A DNA stretch of 55,431 nucleotides from Mobilibacterium timonense (GTDB lineage Bacteria > Bacillota > Clostridia > Peptostreptococcales > Anaerovoracaceae). Made by a program: the position numbers and the translations under genes. Location of the stretch: the NCBI RefSeq assembly GCF_900155555.1, contig NZ_FUHN01000007.1, forward strand, positions 616,651 to 672,081. Reading direction: 5' to 3'. The notes beneath the pieces were generated by a model. It searched no databases. It was not told the origin of the DNA and was given only the letters and a program-made list of their open reading frames with translations. Shown here piece by piece: positions 46,288-54,868 of this stretch. Numbering within the stretch: the first letter of the stretch is position 1; the number at the start of each line of letters is the position of its first letter.

Positions 46288-47298
46288 ATGAAGAAGTATA
46301 ACGTAGGTATTTTAGGAGCGACTGGGGCCGTCGGGCAGGAGATGCTGAAGGTCCTGGGTGAAAGGGATTTTCCCGTTGGAGAGCTGAGACTGCTCGCCAG
46401 CAGCAGGAGCGCAGGAAAAGTGGTCGACACCGAAAAATTCGGTTCCGTCACAATACAGGAGGCCACCCACGACTCCTTCGGCGGCCTTGATATCGTGCTG
46501 GGCGCTGCAGAAAACGATATCTCCAGGACGTTCGTAAAGGACATCAAGGCATCCGGAGCGGTCTACATCGACAATTCCAGTGCGTTCCGCCTGGATCCGG
46601 ACGTTCCTCTGGTGGTCCCGGAGATAAACCCGGAGGACGCCTTCAAGCACAACGGTATCATAGCTAATCCGAACTGCTCCACAATCATCACGCTGGTGGG
46701 CATCAACGCCATAAACAAGCTCTCCCCTATCGAGACGCTGTATGCTTCCACTTACCAGGCGGTGAGCGGCGCGGGTGCGGCAGGCCCGGTGGAGATGTAT
46801 GCCCAGTCCGAGGCCGTGATGAAAGGCGAGCCTGTGGAGAAGAAGGTGTTTCCTTATCAGATCGCTTTTAATCTCCTGCCTCAGATCGGCGGTTTCCAGG
46901 AAAATGGCTACACCTCCGAGGAGATGAAGCTCCAGAATGAAGGCCGCAAGATACTGCACCTCCCTGAGATGAAGGTATCCTGCACATGCGTAAGGGTTCC
47001 GGTGGAAAGATCCCACTCCATCTCCGCGATCGTTATCACTAAGGACAGGCTGGATCTGAAGGACGTGAGCGAGGCCATCGCCCAGGCTCCTGGATGCAGG
47101 CTGGTGGACGACAGGGAAAAGAACCTGTACCCGATGCCTCTCGATACCAGTGACCAGGATAAAGTGTTCGTAGGCAGGATCAGAAGAGACCTGGCCAATG
47201 AAAACGGCATCAACCTGTGGTGCTGCGGCGACCAGGTCCGCAAGGGGGCTGCCACGAACGCGGTGCAGATCGCACAGCTGCTGATCGCGCAGGAGTAA
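46288..47298 (+). CDS. asd: Aspartate-semialdehyde dehydrogenase
   Basis: A 336-residue NADP enzyme that reduces aspartyl phosphate to the semialdehyde. GILGATGAVGQEMLKVL binds NADP; the active Cys lies in IANPNCSTIITL; YQAVSGAGAAG and VRVPVERSHSISAIV (active-site His) follow. TCAGGAGGAAGCA precedes the ATG. It is third in the hom-lysC-asd unit and ends with a strong terminator. Confidence 0.97.
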   Translation: MKKYNVGILGATGAVGQEMLKVLGERDFPVGELRLLASSRSAGKVVDTEKFGSVTIQEATHDSFGGLDIVLGAAENDISRTFVKDIKASGAVYIDNSSAFRLDPDVPLVVPEINPEDAFKHNGIIANPNCSTIITLVGINAINKLSPIETLYASTYQAVSGAGAAGPVEMYAQSEAVMKGEPVEKKVFPYQIAFNLLPQIGGFQENGYTSEEMKLQNEGRKILHLPEMKVSCTCVRVPVERSHSISAIVITKDRLDLKDVSEAIAQAPGCRLVDDREKNLYPMPLDTSDQDKVFVGRIRRDLANENGINLWCCGDQVRKGAATNAVQIAQLLIAQE

Positions 47299-47315
47299 GG
47301 AATACGGAATATAAC

Positions 47316-47362
47316 AATAGAGACTGCCGGCTTTTATTCAAGGCTCGGCAGTCTCTATTTCT
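47316..47362 (+). terminator. Terminator of hom-lysC-asd
   Basis: A perfect 14-bp inverted repeat AATAGAGACTGCCG / CGGCAGTCTCTATT (47316-47329 and 47346-47359) with a T-rich tail. Confidence 0.88.
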
Positions 47363-47379
47363 ATATCATTATTTCTATA

Positions 47380-47646
47380 TCATTTCCCGGCGTTCTCAGC
47401 CATGTGCTGCTTCAGCGCCTTTGCCAGCTGATCCGGACACGATGTCTCCTTGAAGCCGCAGGTGGTGCCCTCCAGCTTTTCTATGACATCTTCGACCTTC
47501 ATGCCCTTTATCAGCTTGGATATCCCCGACAGGTTACCGTTGCAGCCACCTGTGAAAACAACGTCGCTGATCACATCCCCGTCGGTCTCTATCTCGATCA
47601 TCATGGAGCAGACACCCTCTGGATAAAACACGGTCTTCTTTTTCAT
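47380..47646 (-). CDS. TSCPD domain protein (TIGR03905-like)
   Basis: An 88-residue small protein with the family pattern VCSMMIEIETDGDVISDVVF, GGCNGNLSGISKLI and the closing TSCPDQLAKAL motif that names the TSCPD domain. Conserved cysteines occur at the start of the fold, in GGCNGN, in TTCGFKE and in the TSCPD motif, suggesting metal or Fe-S binding. Function is unknown; TSCPD also occurs at the C-terminus of class II ribonucleotide reductases. It follows the HD gene on the same strand. Confidence 0.88.
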   Translation of the reverse strand: MKKKTVFYPEGVCSMMIEIETDGDVISDVVFTGGCNGNLSGISKLIKGMKVEDVIEKLEGTTCGFKETSCPDQLAKALKQHMAENAGK

Positions 47647-47657
47647 CTGTTTTCCTC

Positions 47658-48233
47658 CTACAGCCCCAGCTCATCGGCGATGCCCAGCATGGCATCCAGT
47701 GCTATCTGACAGAACTCGTCGTAGCTGATGCCCGTCTCCTCGATGGCCATCATGTACTCCCGGTTGGCACCTGCAGCGAAGCGGCTCTCCTTGAACCTCT
47801 TCTTGATGGATTTTACCTTCACGCTGGACAGCTTCTTGTCAGGGTAGATCAGTGCGACCGCCTTAACGAACCCGCTCATAGGGTCGGCGGCCAGGATCGC
47901 GTATTGCAAAGTGGTGTGTGCCACCACCCCGCTCGCCGGATTGTGGGCGCAGATGGCGTCGCAGAGCACCTGATCGTCGAAGCCTTCTTTTTTAAGGATC
48001 TCAGCCGACACCGGCCCGTGTGTGGAAAGGTCGTTCCGCCAGTCGCAGGTCTCCTCGTCCAGGTCGTGGAGCAGTCCGACGATGCCCCAGTACTCCACAT
48101 CATCCGGCGCAAGCCTTTCGGCCAGCGCTCTCATTATCGCCTCTACCGCGTAACAGTGAGTGATGTAGTGCTCACCTTTTACGTACTTGTGCAGCAGGTC
48201 GTTGGCCTGCTCTCTTGTTATCCGTTCTGCCAT
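47658..48233 (-). CDS. HD domain-containing protein
   Basis: A 191-residue metal-dependent hydrolase of the HD superfamily. The metal ligands lie in HYITHCYAVEAIMRAL and GLLHDLDEE (the HD pair), with CAHNPASGV as a later conserved part. Relatives act on nucleotides. Start ATG at 48233, after AAGGAGTTGAAA; the earlier ORF start at 48296 adds 21 unneeded residues. Neighbour of a purine nucleoside phosphorylase, so a nucleotide-salvage role is possible. Confidence 0.88.
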   Translation of the reverse strand: MAERITREQANDLLHKYVKGEHYITHCYAVEAIMRALAERLAPDDVEYWGIVGLLHDLDEETCDWRNDLSTHGPVSAEILKKEGFDDQVLCDAICAHNPASGVVAHTTLQYAILAADPMSGFVKAVALIYPDKKLSSVKVKSIKKRFKESRFAAGANREYMMAIEETGISYDEFCQIALDAMLGIADELGL

Positions 48234-48297
48234 TTTCAACTCCTTGATAGTCTGATCACTCTTTTGCTTTCTTAATATCCTCACCGGACCGCCCATG

Positions 48298-49248
48298 CTA
48301 TGCCTGTATGGCCAGATCCACCACCTGGATCAGGTCCCGTCCGATGTTCCTGGACGCCTCGATCACGTCGTCTTCCAGGAGTGGGCTCTTGCTCATCCCT
48401 GCTGCGGGGTTGGCCAGACAGGTAATTCCGACAAGCTCGAGTCCCATGTGTACGGCGGCTATGGCCTCCGGCACGCTGGACATGCCGACCGCATCGGCGC
48501 CCATGGTCCTCAGCATCCGGATCTCCGCAGGCGTCTCGAAGCTAGGGCCGGCCATCATGGCGTAAACGCCCTGATAAAGCTCGATCCCGAGAGACTCCGC
48601 CTTGCGGGAGATCTTTTCCCTGAGCTCCGGAGTATAACCGTCGGTCATGTCCGGAAACCTCACGCCCAGCTCGTCCAGGTTCCCGCCGATCAGCGGATTG
48701 TCACCGGACATATTGATGTGGTCGGTTATCAGCATCATGTGGCCTGGGCGATATGACTCGTTGATCCACCCCGCCGCGTTGGTGAGGATGTATCTCTTTG
48801 CACCCATGGTGCCAAGGACCCTCAGCGGGAAAACGATGGTCTTCATCGTGTATCCCTCGTAGTAGTGCCATCTCCCGGAAAGGCAGGCTACCCTCCTGCC
48901 GAATTTTTCTCCGAAGATAAGTTCTCCCTTGTGTCCGGGTGCCGTGGAAGGCGCGAAGCCCGGGATCTCCGTGTACGGGATCCTGATGGCGTTCGTCATG
49001 GTGCTGGCAAAATCACCGAATCCCGTGCCAAGGGTCAGGATGACGTCGGGGCTGGTGACCCCCTTTTCCTGCAGAAAATCGGCCGTGCTGTGGATCAGTT
49101 TCATCTGCTCCTCTGGCGTGCCGTAGGACTGTATATCCTCCATGCGCCGGTCGTTGGCCGCGCCGATCTTTTCCTTGGCGAATTCCGTCGAATCGGATAC
49201 CATTTTCGTGGCCGCGTCAGCAGCCTGAGACAGAAATCTGCTCTTCAT
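48298..49248 (-). CDS. punA: Purine nucleoside phosphorylase (class II, trimeric)
   Basis: A 316-residue enzyme that cleaves purine nucleosides with phosphate. LTLGTGFGDFA, GHKGELIFGEKFGRRVACLS and SGRWHYYEGYTMK form the phosphate and ribose sites. ILTNAAGWIN and MAGPSFETPAEIRMLRTMGA mark the class II (trimeric) family. Residues 1-50 form an extra N-terminal helix region longer than usual. GAGGAGGTTTAGAT precedes the ATG. A structured leader precedes it. Confidence 0.93.
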   Translation of the reverse strand: MKSRFLSQAADAATKMVSDSTEFAKEKIGAANDRRMEDIQSYGTPEEQMKLIHSTADFLQEKGVTSPDVILTLGTGFGDFASTMTNAIRIPYTEIPGFAPSTAPGHKGELIFGEKFGRRVACLSGRWHYYEGYTMKTIVFPLRVLGTMGAKRYILTNAAGWINESYRPGHMMLITDHINMSGDNPLIGGNLDELGVRFPDMTDGYTPELREKISRKAESLGIELYQGVYAMMAGPSFETPAEIRMLRTMGADAVGMSSVPEAIAAVHMGLELVGITCLANPAAGMSKSPLLEDDVIEASRNIGRDLIQVVDLAIQA

Positions 49249-49264
49249 ATCTAAACCTCCTCAA

Positions 49265-49382
49265 GCCTGCGAGCAGGCACCAAGATAACATTCCCCATTC
49301 AACGGGGATCGAAGTGGATCGCCCCTCAAACTCCCCTCAGATATGCAAAAGATATTATATGACTTGCCCCGACCTGAATCAA
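49265..49382 (-). promoter_or_regulatory. Promoter and structured leader of punA
   Basis: Minus strand: TTGATT (complement 49377-49382), 17-bp spacer, TATAAT (complement 49354-49359). The leader of about 100 nt can fold two ways: a hairpin at 49304-49325 (GGGGCGATC with GATCCCC) and another at 49293-49307 (CCCC with GGGG), sharing the same CCCC. A third hairpin at 49265-49278 (GCCTG-CTCG-CAGGC) lies beside the ribosome site. This suggests regulation in the leader. Confidence 0.55.
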
Positions 49383-49491
49383 TCTCCTTTTAGACCGCAT
49401 TCCATACTCAAGTACCCATTCATTACCTGCCCTGCGCCCATCTTCATTTCGTCATCAGAGACGGTTCCTGCTAACGCACGATTTGTTGTCC

Positions 49492-49520
49492 TTGAAACCT
49501 TGAACGCCATATGTTAGAAT
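49492..49520 (+). promoter_or_regulatory. Promoter of tRNA-Ser
   Basis: TTGAAA at 49492-49497, 17-bp spacer, TAGAAT at 49515-49520, about 70 bp before the tRNA. Confidence 0.7.
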
Positions 49521-49590
49521 CAACAGGCTGATTCCCTGGAAAAAGGAGTCTGCGCTTTGCCCCATGTTGCGGGACCGTGAAAAATGATGT

Positions 49591-49682
49591 GGAGAGGTAC
49601 CCAAGAGGCTGAAGGGACTGGCTTCGAATACCAGCAGGCGGGTAATTCCCGCGCGGGGGTTCAAATCCCCCTCTCTCCGCCA
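49591..49682 (+). tRNA. tRNA-Ser (anticodon CGA)
   Basis: A 92-nt class II tRNA. The acceptor stem is GGAGAG / CTCTCC with encoded CCA; the anticodon loop reads TTCGAAT (anticodon CGA); the long variable arm is GGCGGG / CCCGC. The T arm has GGGGG-TTCAAAT-CCCCC. It is followed closely by a terminator and then by the cas genes. tRNA-Ser genes are frequent island insertion sites. Confidence 0.95.
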
Positions 49683-49694
49683 ATGAGAAATGAG

Positions 49695-49738
49695 AAAGCC
49701 GCTGAGATCAACAGAGACGTTGAGCTCAGCGGCTTTTT
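49695..49738 (+). terminator. Terminator of tRNA-Ser
   Basis: AAAGCCGCTGAG pairs with CTCAGCGGCTTT, with inner ATCAAC / GTTGA pairing, then TTTTT. Confidence 0.9.
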
Positions 49739-49984
49739 CAGTGTTCGGAAGATGTGCAATTATTCTCATTAATATGCAAAAATGTGCCACGTTTTGAGCC
49801 ACCATGCCATACTTTTGCACACATCCACTTACTACATGCCGCCATCCTTCCGACTCGCCGCAGCTCTTTTTTGCAATATACAAAATACATGACGATCAAA
49901 CGGCCAACGCCCGAACGATGTGGTACAACATTGTATAAAGGCGTGCGTGTTTATAATCAAAAGAAGAAAGGTCGCTTAGAAAAA

Positions 49985-50890
49985 ATGGCATTCAGGACAC
50001 TGGAGATAAGCCGCCCTGCCGAGGTCCACGTCCGCAGGGGCCAGCTGGTGGTGACAAATGAAGAAGGCACCTTTTCCATCCCGTTGGAAGACCTTTCCAC
50101 GATAGTGTGCAGCGGGCCGAACATCAGAATGTCCACCATGGCTCAGTGCGAGATAGCGGCGGCTGACATCTCGATGATGATGATAAACGAAAAGTATCAT
50201 CCTTCATGCGTGATGCTGCCTGTCGAATCCAATGTCAGACAGACGCTGGTCATGCGAAGCCAGATCGCAATGATGGACGACGACAAAGACCAGATCTGGC
50301 TGGCTCTGATAAAAAAGAAGATCGAAAACCAGAGCCGCGCTCTGACGCTCCTGGGCCTCCGCGGTGCGGAGAAAATACTGCACTACTCAGAGGAGTTGAA
50401 TATCACAAATGTAGACGTTCAGGAAGCAAATGCAGCCAAAGACTATTTCTGCTATCTGCATCCGGGACTGAACAGGCGAAATGATGATCCTGTCAACAGC
50501 TGCCTGAATTACGGATACGCCGTGCTCAGGAATTCAATAATCCGAACGATTATGCTCGCTGGTCTCCTTCCGGCCATCGGTTTCCACCATGATAATTATC
50601 TGAACGCATTCAATCTTGCGGACGATCTCATAGAACCGTGGCGTCCTTTCGTGGATATTATCGCACTGAAAGATCCTGGCACCTCCACCGTGCTGAGCAG
50701 AGGGAAGCGACGTGAGCTTGCCATGGTCCTCCACAATGCGTGCCTCATCAATGATCACACGGTCTCTGTTCAGTCAGGTGTGGAGGAAATGATCAGCAGG
50801 ATCAGAACACGGATAATGACAGGCAGCGACTCGGACTTGCTGCTGCCCACCCTTCTTCCAGTAAAAGTGATCGAAGGAATAAAGGAATAG
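49985..50890 (+). CDS. cas1: Cas1 integrase, type II-like, without cas9
   Basis: A 301-residue CRISPR spacer integrase. Start MAFRTLEISRPAEVHVRRGQ; the ATG at 49985 gives the usual start, though its ribosome site (AAAGGTCGC) is distant. The catalytic residues appear intact: Glu in DVQEANAAKDYF, His in IGFHHDNYLNAF, Glu in DDLIEPWRPFVD. The DPVNSCLNYGYAVLRN segment is of the type II (NMENI-like) group. In such systems cas9 lies directly upstream; here only tRNA-Ser and 246 bp of gene-free sequence lie there. cas2 follows by 10 bp. Confidence 0.93.
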   Translation: MAFRTLEISRPAEVHVRRGQLVVTNEEGTFSIPLEDLSTIVCSGPNIRMSTMAQCEIAAADISMMMINEKYHPSCVMLPVESNVRQTLVMRSQIAMMDDDKDQIWLALIKKKIENQSRALTLLGLRGAEKILHYSEELNITNVDVQEANAAKDYFCYLHPGLNRRNDDPVNSCLNYGYAVLRNSIIRTIMLAGLLPAIGFHHDNYLNAFNLADDLIEPWRPFVDIIALKDPGTSTVLSRGKRRELAMVLHNACLINDHTVSVQSGVEEMISRIRTRIMTGSDSDLLLPTLLPVKVIEGIKE

Positions 50891-50900
50891 GAAAGTATCT

Positions 50901-51206
50901 ATGAGAATTCTCGTTATGCTCGATCCCACAAACAAGCGCGGAACAAAAAAAGCCTACACAGATCTCCGGAATTTCCTCGTCTCCGACGGATACCTGCGGA
51001 TCGGCACCGAGCTGTACATGAGGATCACACCAAGTCGAAAAACAGCCGAAAAACACATCCGGCGATTATCCGAACACTCCCCCGGCACCGGAACAGTGCG
51101 TGTTCTCCGGCTCACAGAAAAACAGTACGAGAGCATCTGGTACCTGACCGGTGGTGAAGATATGCAAGAACGGATCGTGGGCAGGAACAGCCACGTAATT
51201 TTGTAG
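50901..51206 (+). CDS. cas2: Cas2, CRISPR adaptation partner of Cas1
   Basis: A 101-residue Cas2. It begins MRILVMLDPTNKRGTKKAYT with the conserved Asp near residue 8, followed by the ferredoxin-like fold (LRNFLVSDGYLRIGTELYMR) and the type II tail (TGTVRVLRLTEKQYESIWYL). Cas1-Cas2 together capture spacers. No array follows in the next 100 bp; the sequence passes into a truncated epimerase gene. Confidence 0.92.
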   Translation: MRILVMLDPTNKRGTKKAYTDLRNFLVSDGYLRIGTELYMRITPSRKTAEKHIRRLSEHSPGTGTVRVLRLTEKQYESIWYLTGGEDMQERIVGRNSHVIL

Positions 51207-51309
51207 CGGTCAACAGTACATGGCGGGAAAAAGATCTATAGATATTGTGGTAAATTCGCGTTGGAATACAAAATAACGGGTTCCATCGTGGGGCGAAAAT
51301 GGCGTATAG

Positions 51310-51861
51310 TATAACTCAAAAGAAGAGTATTTTGCAGATCTGAAATATATATTCGGTGAACGTGGAGCGGTTGAAAGATGGTATCTGTCCACTGTCCACA
51401 GGGCAGAGAATACTGATGATGTAAGCAAAATCAAAACAATTCTTTCATCATACGAGAAGCTTGATGCACCGGTGATCCTTCCAGCTCATCCAAGAACAAG
51501 AAGAATGATCCAACAGGTAAATGATGAACTTCAACTGAAGAATACGATCTGTGTCGAGCCTATAGGGTATCTGGAAATGCTGTATTTTACCAAAAATGCG
51601 GTTAAGGTGGTGACAGATTCAGGAGGACTTCAGAAAGAGGCGTATATTCTGGACACGCCATGTGTCACTCTAAGAGAGCAGACAGAATGGGTGGAAACGT
51701 TGAATGGTAACCACAACATTCTGGCACACATCAACGAAGCGGATATCTTGGATAAGATTCTGAATACAAGAGTATCTGAGCAGAAGGAAAACTATTACGG
51801 CAACGGAGATGCGGCAGAAAAGCTGTGCTCGATTATTTTTTCGGAGGGAAATCATGAATGA
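51310..51861 (+). pseudogene. UDP-GlcNAc(3NAc)A 2-epimerase fragment (wecB/wbpI-like)
   Basis: The frame is open from just after a TAG at 51307 to 51861 (183 codons) but has no ribosome site or proper start. It holds only the C-terminal half of a non-hydrolysing UDP-sugar 2-epimerase: WYLSTVHRAENTDD, PVILPAHPRTRRMI, VTDSGGLQKEAYIL and TLREQTEWVETLNGNHN are typical. The N-terminal half (about 190 residues) is missing. The truncation lies about 100 bp after cas2, at a change to more A+T-rich sequence. The downstream start overlaps its end by 8 bp, so it was once part of the operon. Confidence 0.9.
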
Positions 51862-52363
51862 GTTTTTTGTACATGAAAGCAGCTATGTAGATGACGATGT
51901 TATCATCGGTGAAGGCACAAAGATATGGCACTTCTGTCACGTACAGAAGGGGGCAAGAATAGGGAAGAAGTGTTCTTTGGGACAGAATGTAAATGTATCC
52001 AACAATGTTCATATCGGAGACAATGTAAAGATACAGAATAATGTGTCTGTATATGAAGGCGTGACGCTTGAAGACGGCGTGTTTTGTGGGCCGTCATGTG
52101 TGTTTACCAATGATCTGACTCCTAGAGCAAGATATCCCAAGGGATCCGAGAATTATGGAAAAACTGTGGTAAAAGAAGGCGCATCAATTGGTGCCAACGC
52201 TACGATCGTCTGTGGACATAATGTGGGCAAGTGTGCGATGGTGGCTGCAGGAGCGGTCGTGACGAAGGACGTTCCTGATTACACACTGGTAATGGGGGTT
52301 CCAGCTGTCCCTGTAGCAAAGCTGGATGAATATGGAAATATAACCGAGTGGTTCAATAAATAA
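51854..52363 (+). CDS. wbpD: N-acetyltransferase, WbpD-like
   Basis: A 169-residue hexapeptide-repeat acetyltransferase with left-handed beta-helix (VDDDVIIGEGTKIWHFCHVQ, then IGKKCSLGQNVNVSNNVHIG). It matches WbpD-type enzymes that acetylate the 3-amino group of UDP-2-acetamido-3-amino-uronic acid. It has the CVFTNDLTPRARYPKGS segment of the group. CGGAGGGAAATC precedes the ATG, which overlaps the end of the epimerase fragment. Confidence 0.88.
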   Translation: MNEFFVHESSYVDDDVIIGEGTKIWHFCHVQKGARIGKKCSLGQNVNVSNNVHIGDNVKIQNNVSVYEGVTLEDGVFCGPSCVFTNDLTPRARYPKGSENYGKTVVKEGASIGANATIVCGHNVGKCAMVAAGAVVTKDVPDYTLVMGVPAVPVAKLDEYGNITEWFNK

Positions 52364-52413
52364 CAGAGCAAATAAATATAGTGTAGATCAGTTCAAAAAA
52401 GAGAGGTAAACAA

Positions 52414-53733
52414 ATGGGCATGAAAGAGCGTTTGATGGAAAAAATCAAAAAACATGAAATTACCGTGGGTGTAGTGGGTCTCGGCTATGTTGGCCTTCCT
52501 CTTGCCGTTGAGAAAGCCAAGGCAGGGTTTAAGACCATCGGTTTTGATGTACAGCCTGAAAAAGTGAAGATGGTAAATGACGGACATAACTACATTGGAG
52601 ATGTAGTCAACGAGGATCTGAAAGAATTGGTCGACAGCGGACAGATGAGGGCAACGTCTGATTTTTCATTTGTAAAGGATGTCGATTTCATTGCGATTTG
52701 TGTTCCAACTCCGCTGGATAAGCATCAGGAACCTGATGTGAGCTATGTGCGTTCCTCCACTGAATCTATTGCTGAGCACCTTTCCAAAGATACTATGGTA
52801 GTACTGGAATCGACCACATACCCTGGAACCACAGAAGAGATGATTCGTCCAATATTGGAGAAAGGCTCTGGCCTAACATGTGGAGAGGATTTTTATCTGG
52901 GATTTTCTCCTGAGCGTGTCGATCCGGGAAATTTGATTTATAAGACAAAGAATACCCCTAAGGTAGTCGGGGCTATAGGAAAAGATGCCACTGAAGTTAT
53001 CGCTGCGATGTATAGAGAAGTGCTTGAAGGTGAAGTTTATGAAGTGTCTTCGCCTGCCATCGCAGAGATGGAGAAGATACTGGAAAATACGTATAGGAAT
53101 ATAAATATCGGATTGGTCAACGAGCTTGCTATGCTGTGCAACAAAATGAACATCTCACTTTGGGAGGTCATTGAAGCAGCAAAGACGAAGCCTTATGGTT
53201 TTCAGGCATTTTATCCGGGTCCTGGCCTTGGCGGACATTGCATCCCTCTTGATCCGTATTACCTTACCTGGAAGGCACGTGAATACGGCTTCCATACATC
53301 CATGATCGAGAACTCAATGATCATCAACGATCAGATGCCTGAGTACACTGTGGACAGAGCAGCAGAGGTTTTGAATCGCTATAAGAAATCGCTGAATGGG
53401 TCTAAGGTACTGGTTCTGGGTGTTGCTTACAAAAATAACATTGATGATTACAGAGAGAGCCCTGCTCTGAATGTTATTGATATTCTCAAGAGAAGAGGGG
53501 CTGATGTGGACTTTTTTGATCCATGGATCCCTAAGTATAAAAGAAATGGCGAGTGGTTCACAGGAATTGACCACATTAATGGAGATATTGTGTCTTCTTA
53601 CGACTTGATAGTAGTGACGACAGCCCATGACGCTTATGACTATCAGATGATACAGAAAAATGCTCAGGCTATATTTGACACAAGAAATGCATTTAAGGAT
53701 GTCGAAGATAGAGATAATATCGAGCTTCTGTAA
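52414..53733 (+). CDS. wbpA: UDP-N-acetylglucosamine 6-dehydrogenase, WbpA-like
   Basis: A 439-residue UDP-sugar dehydrogenase that oxidises UDP-GlcNAc to UDP-GlcNAcA. VGVVGLGYVGLPLAVEKAKA binds NAD; VPTPLDKHQEPDVSYV follows. GFSPERVDPGN, and the active-site Cys in PGPGLGGHCIPLDPYY, are present. The C-terminal UDP-binding domain has GVAYKNNIDDYRESPAL. It is the first enzyme of the UDP-diacetamido-uronic acid route. Confidence 0.93.
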   Translation: MGMKERLMEKIKKHEITVGVVGLGYVGLPLAVEKAKAGFKTIGFDVQPEKVKMVNDGHNYIGDVVNEDLKELVDSGQMRATSDFSFVKDVDFIAICVPTPLDKHQEPDVSYVRSSTESIAEHLSKDTMVVLESTTYPGTTEEMIRPILEKGSGLTCGEDFYLGFSPERVDPGNLIYKTKNTPKVVGAIGKDATEVIAAMYREVLEGEVYEVSSPAIAEMEKILENTYRNINIGLVNELAMLCNKMNISLWEVIEAAKTKPYGFQAFYPGPGLGGHCIPLDPYYLTWKAREYGFHTSMIENSMIINDQMPEYTVDRAAEVLNRYKKSLNGSKVLVLGVAYKNNIDDYRESPALNVIDILKRRGADVDFFDPWIPKYKRNGEWFTGIDHINGDIVSSYDLIVVTTAHDAYDYQMIQKNAQAIFDTRNAFKDVEDRDNIELL

Positions 53734-53774
53734 TAACGCAAAATTGAACTAATGTTAGTAAACTGGGGGAACAG

Positions 53775-54851
53775 ATGAGGTACGCACTGATCGGTTGCGG
53801 TAGAATTTCAACGAACCATATTACTGCCGCAGTAAATAATAAGCTGGAAATCGTTGCAGTATGTGATATTTGTCCTGAAAAAATGGAAGATGTCCTGGCA
53901 AAGCACGGTCTGGAAAATGATGGATCTATTGCAAGATATAGTGACTATAAGAAGATGATCGATGAAAATGACCTGGATCTGGTGAGTATAGCGACAGAAA
54001 GTGGGAAGCATGCAGAGATCGCTCTTGACGTGATCGATGCGGGCATCAATGTGATAATAGAAAAGCCTATGGCCATGAACATGAGAGATGCTGAGGAAAT
54101 CATCAGGCGTTCTGACGAAAAAGGTGTAAAGGTTTCTGCTTGTCACCAGAACAGGTTTAATGTTGCTGTTCAGGAAGTCAGGAAGGCTCTTGAGACAGGT
54201 CGATTTGGAAGGCTTTCTCATGGTTCGATCAATGTTAGGTGGAATAGAAACAAGGGATACTATGATCAGGCTCCATGGAGAGGTACGTGGGCGGAAGACG
54301 GAGGATGCCTTATGAATCAGTGCATCCATGGTATAGATCTTTTGAGATGGATGATGGGAGATGAGGTTGAAGAGGTCTACGGACAGACGCGCCAGCAATT
54401 TCACGATTATCTCGAGGCTGAAGATGTTGGAATGGCCGTTATCAAGTTTAAGAATGGAGCAATAGGCACTGTGGAAGGTACGACTAACGTCTACCCTCAG
54501 AACCTTGAAGAGACACTTTATATTTTTGGCGAAAACGGTACGGTCAAGGTCGGTGGAAAATCCACAAATACGATCGATGTATGGAATTTCAGAGACGAGA
54601 CGGTTGAAGACGAAAAGAACAAGGGCCTTGAGGAAGAGACCAGTAACGTTTACGGAAATGGGCACACGAGTTTGTTCGCAGACGTGATGGATGCAATTAA
54701 AAACGATCGGAAACCTTATGTTGATGCCGTGGCTGGTAGAAATGCTCTCGAGATGGTGCTTGCGATCTATAAGAGCCAGAAAGAGGGACGCCCGGTAAAG
54801 CTTCCGCTTACTGATTTTGCCAGCACCGATATGGACGGAGAGTTCAGGTAG
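53775..54851 (+). CDS. wbpB: Gfo/Idh/MocA oxidoreductase, WbpB-like
   Basis: A 358-residue NAD-dependent oxidoreductase. RYALIGCGRISTNHITA binds NAD; the conserved EKPMAMN lies near residue 97. It also has WRGTWAEDGGCLMNQCIHGI. It matches WbpB, which oxidises C3 of UDP-GlcNAcA ahead of transamination by WbpE. CTGGGGGAACAG precedes the ATG. Confidence 0.9.
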   Translation: MRYALIGCGRISTNHITAAVNNKLEIVAVCDICPEKMEDVLAKHGLENDGSIARYSDYKKMIDENDLDLVSIATESGKHAEIALDVIDAGINVIIEKPMAMNMRDAEEIIRRSDEKGVKVSACHQNRFNVAVQEVRKALETGRFGRLSHGSINVRWNRNKGYYDQAPWRGTWAEDGGCLMNQCIHGIDLLRWMMGDEVEEVYGQTRQQFHDYLEAEDVGMAVIKFKNGAIGTVEGTTNVYPQNLEETLYIFGENGTVKVGGKSTNTIDVWNFRDETVEDEKNKGLEEETSNVYGNGHTSLFADVMDAIKNDRKPYVDAVAGRNALEMVLAIYKSQKEGRPVKLPLTDFASTDMDGEFR

Positions 54852-54868
54852 ATTACAAAGGAGAACAA

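Noticed and set aside
49655..49682. Second copy of the tRNA-Ser 3-prime end as an attachment site
   Set aside because: No duplicate of this end is seen further right in the window, so an att pair cannot be claimed.
49739..49984. Possible tracrRNA or array upstream of cas1
   Set aside because: Some inverted TGTGCAA/TTGCACA words are present, but no repeated unit of 30-40 nt and no anti-repeat partner can be shown.
51207..51309. CRISPR array after cas2
   Set aside because: No direct repeats of array length in this stretch.
53808..54665. 285-codon minus-strand ORF opposite wbpB
   Set aside because: Antisense shadow; composition is that of complemented coding sequence.
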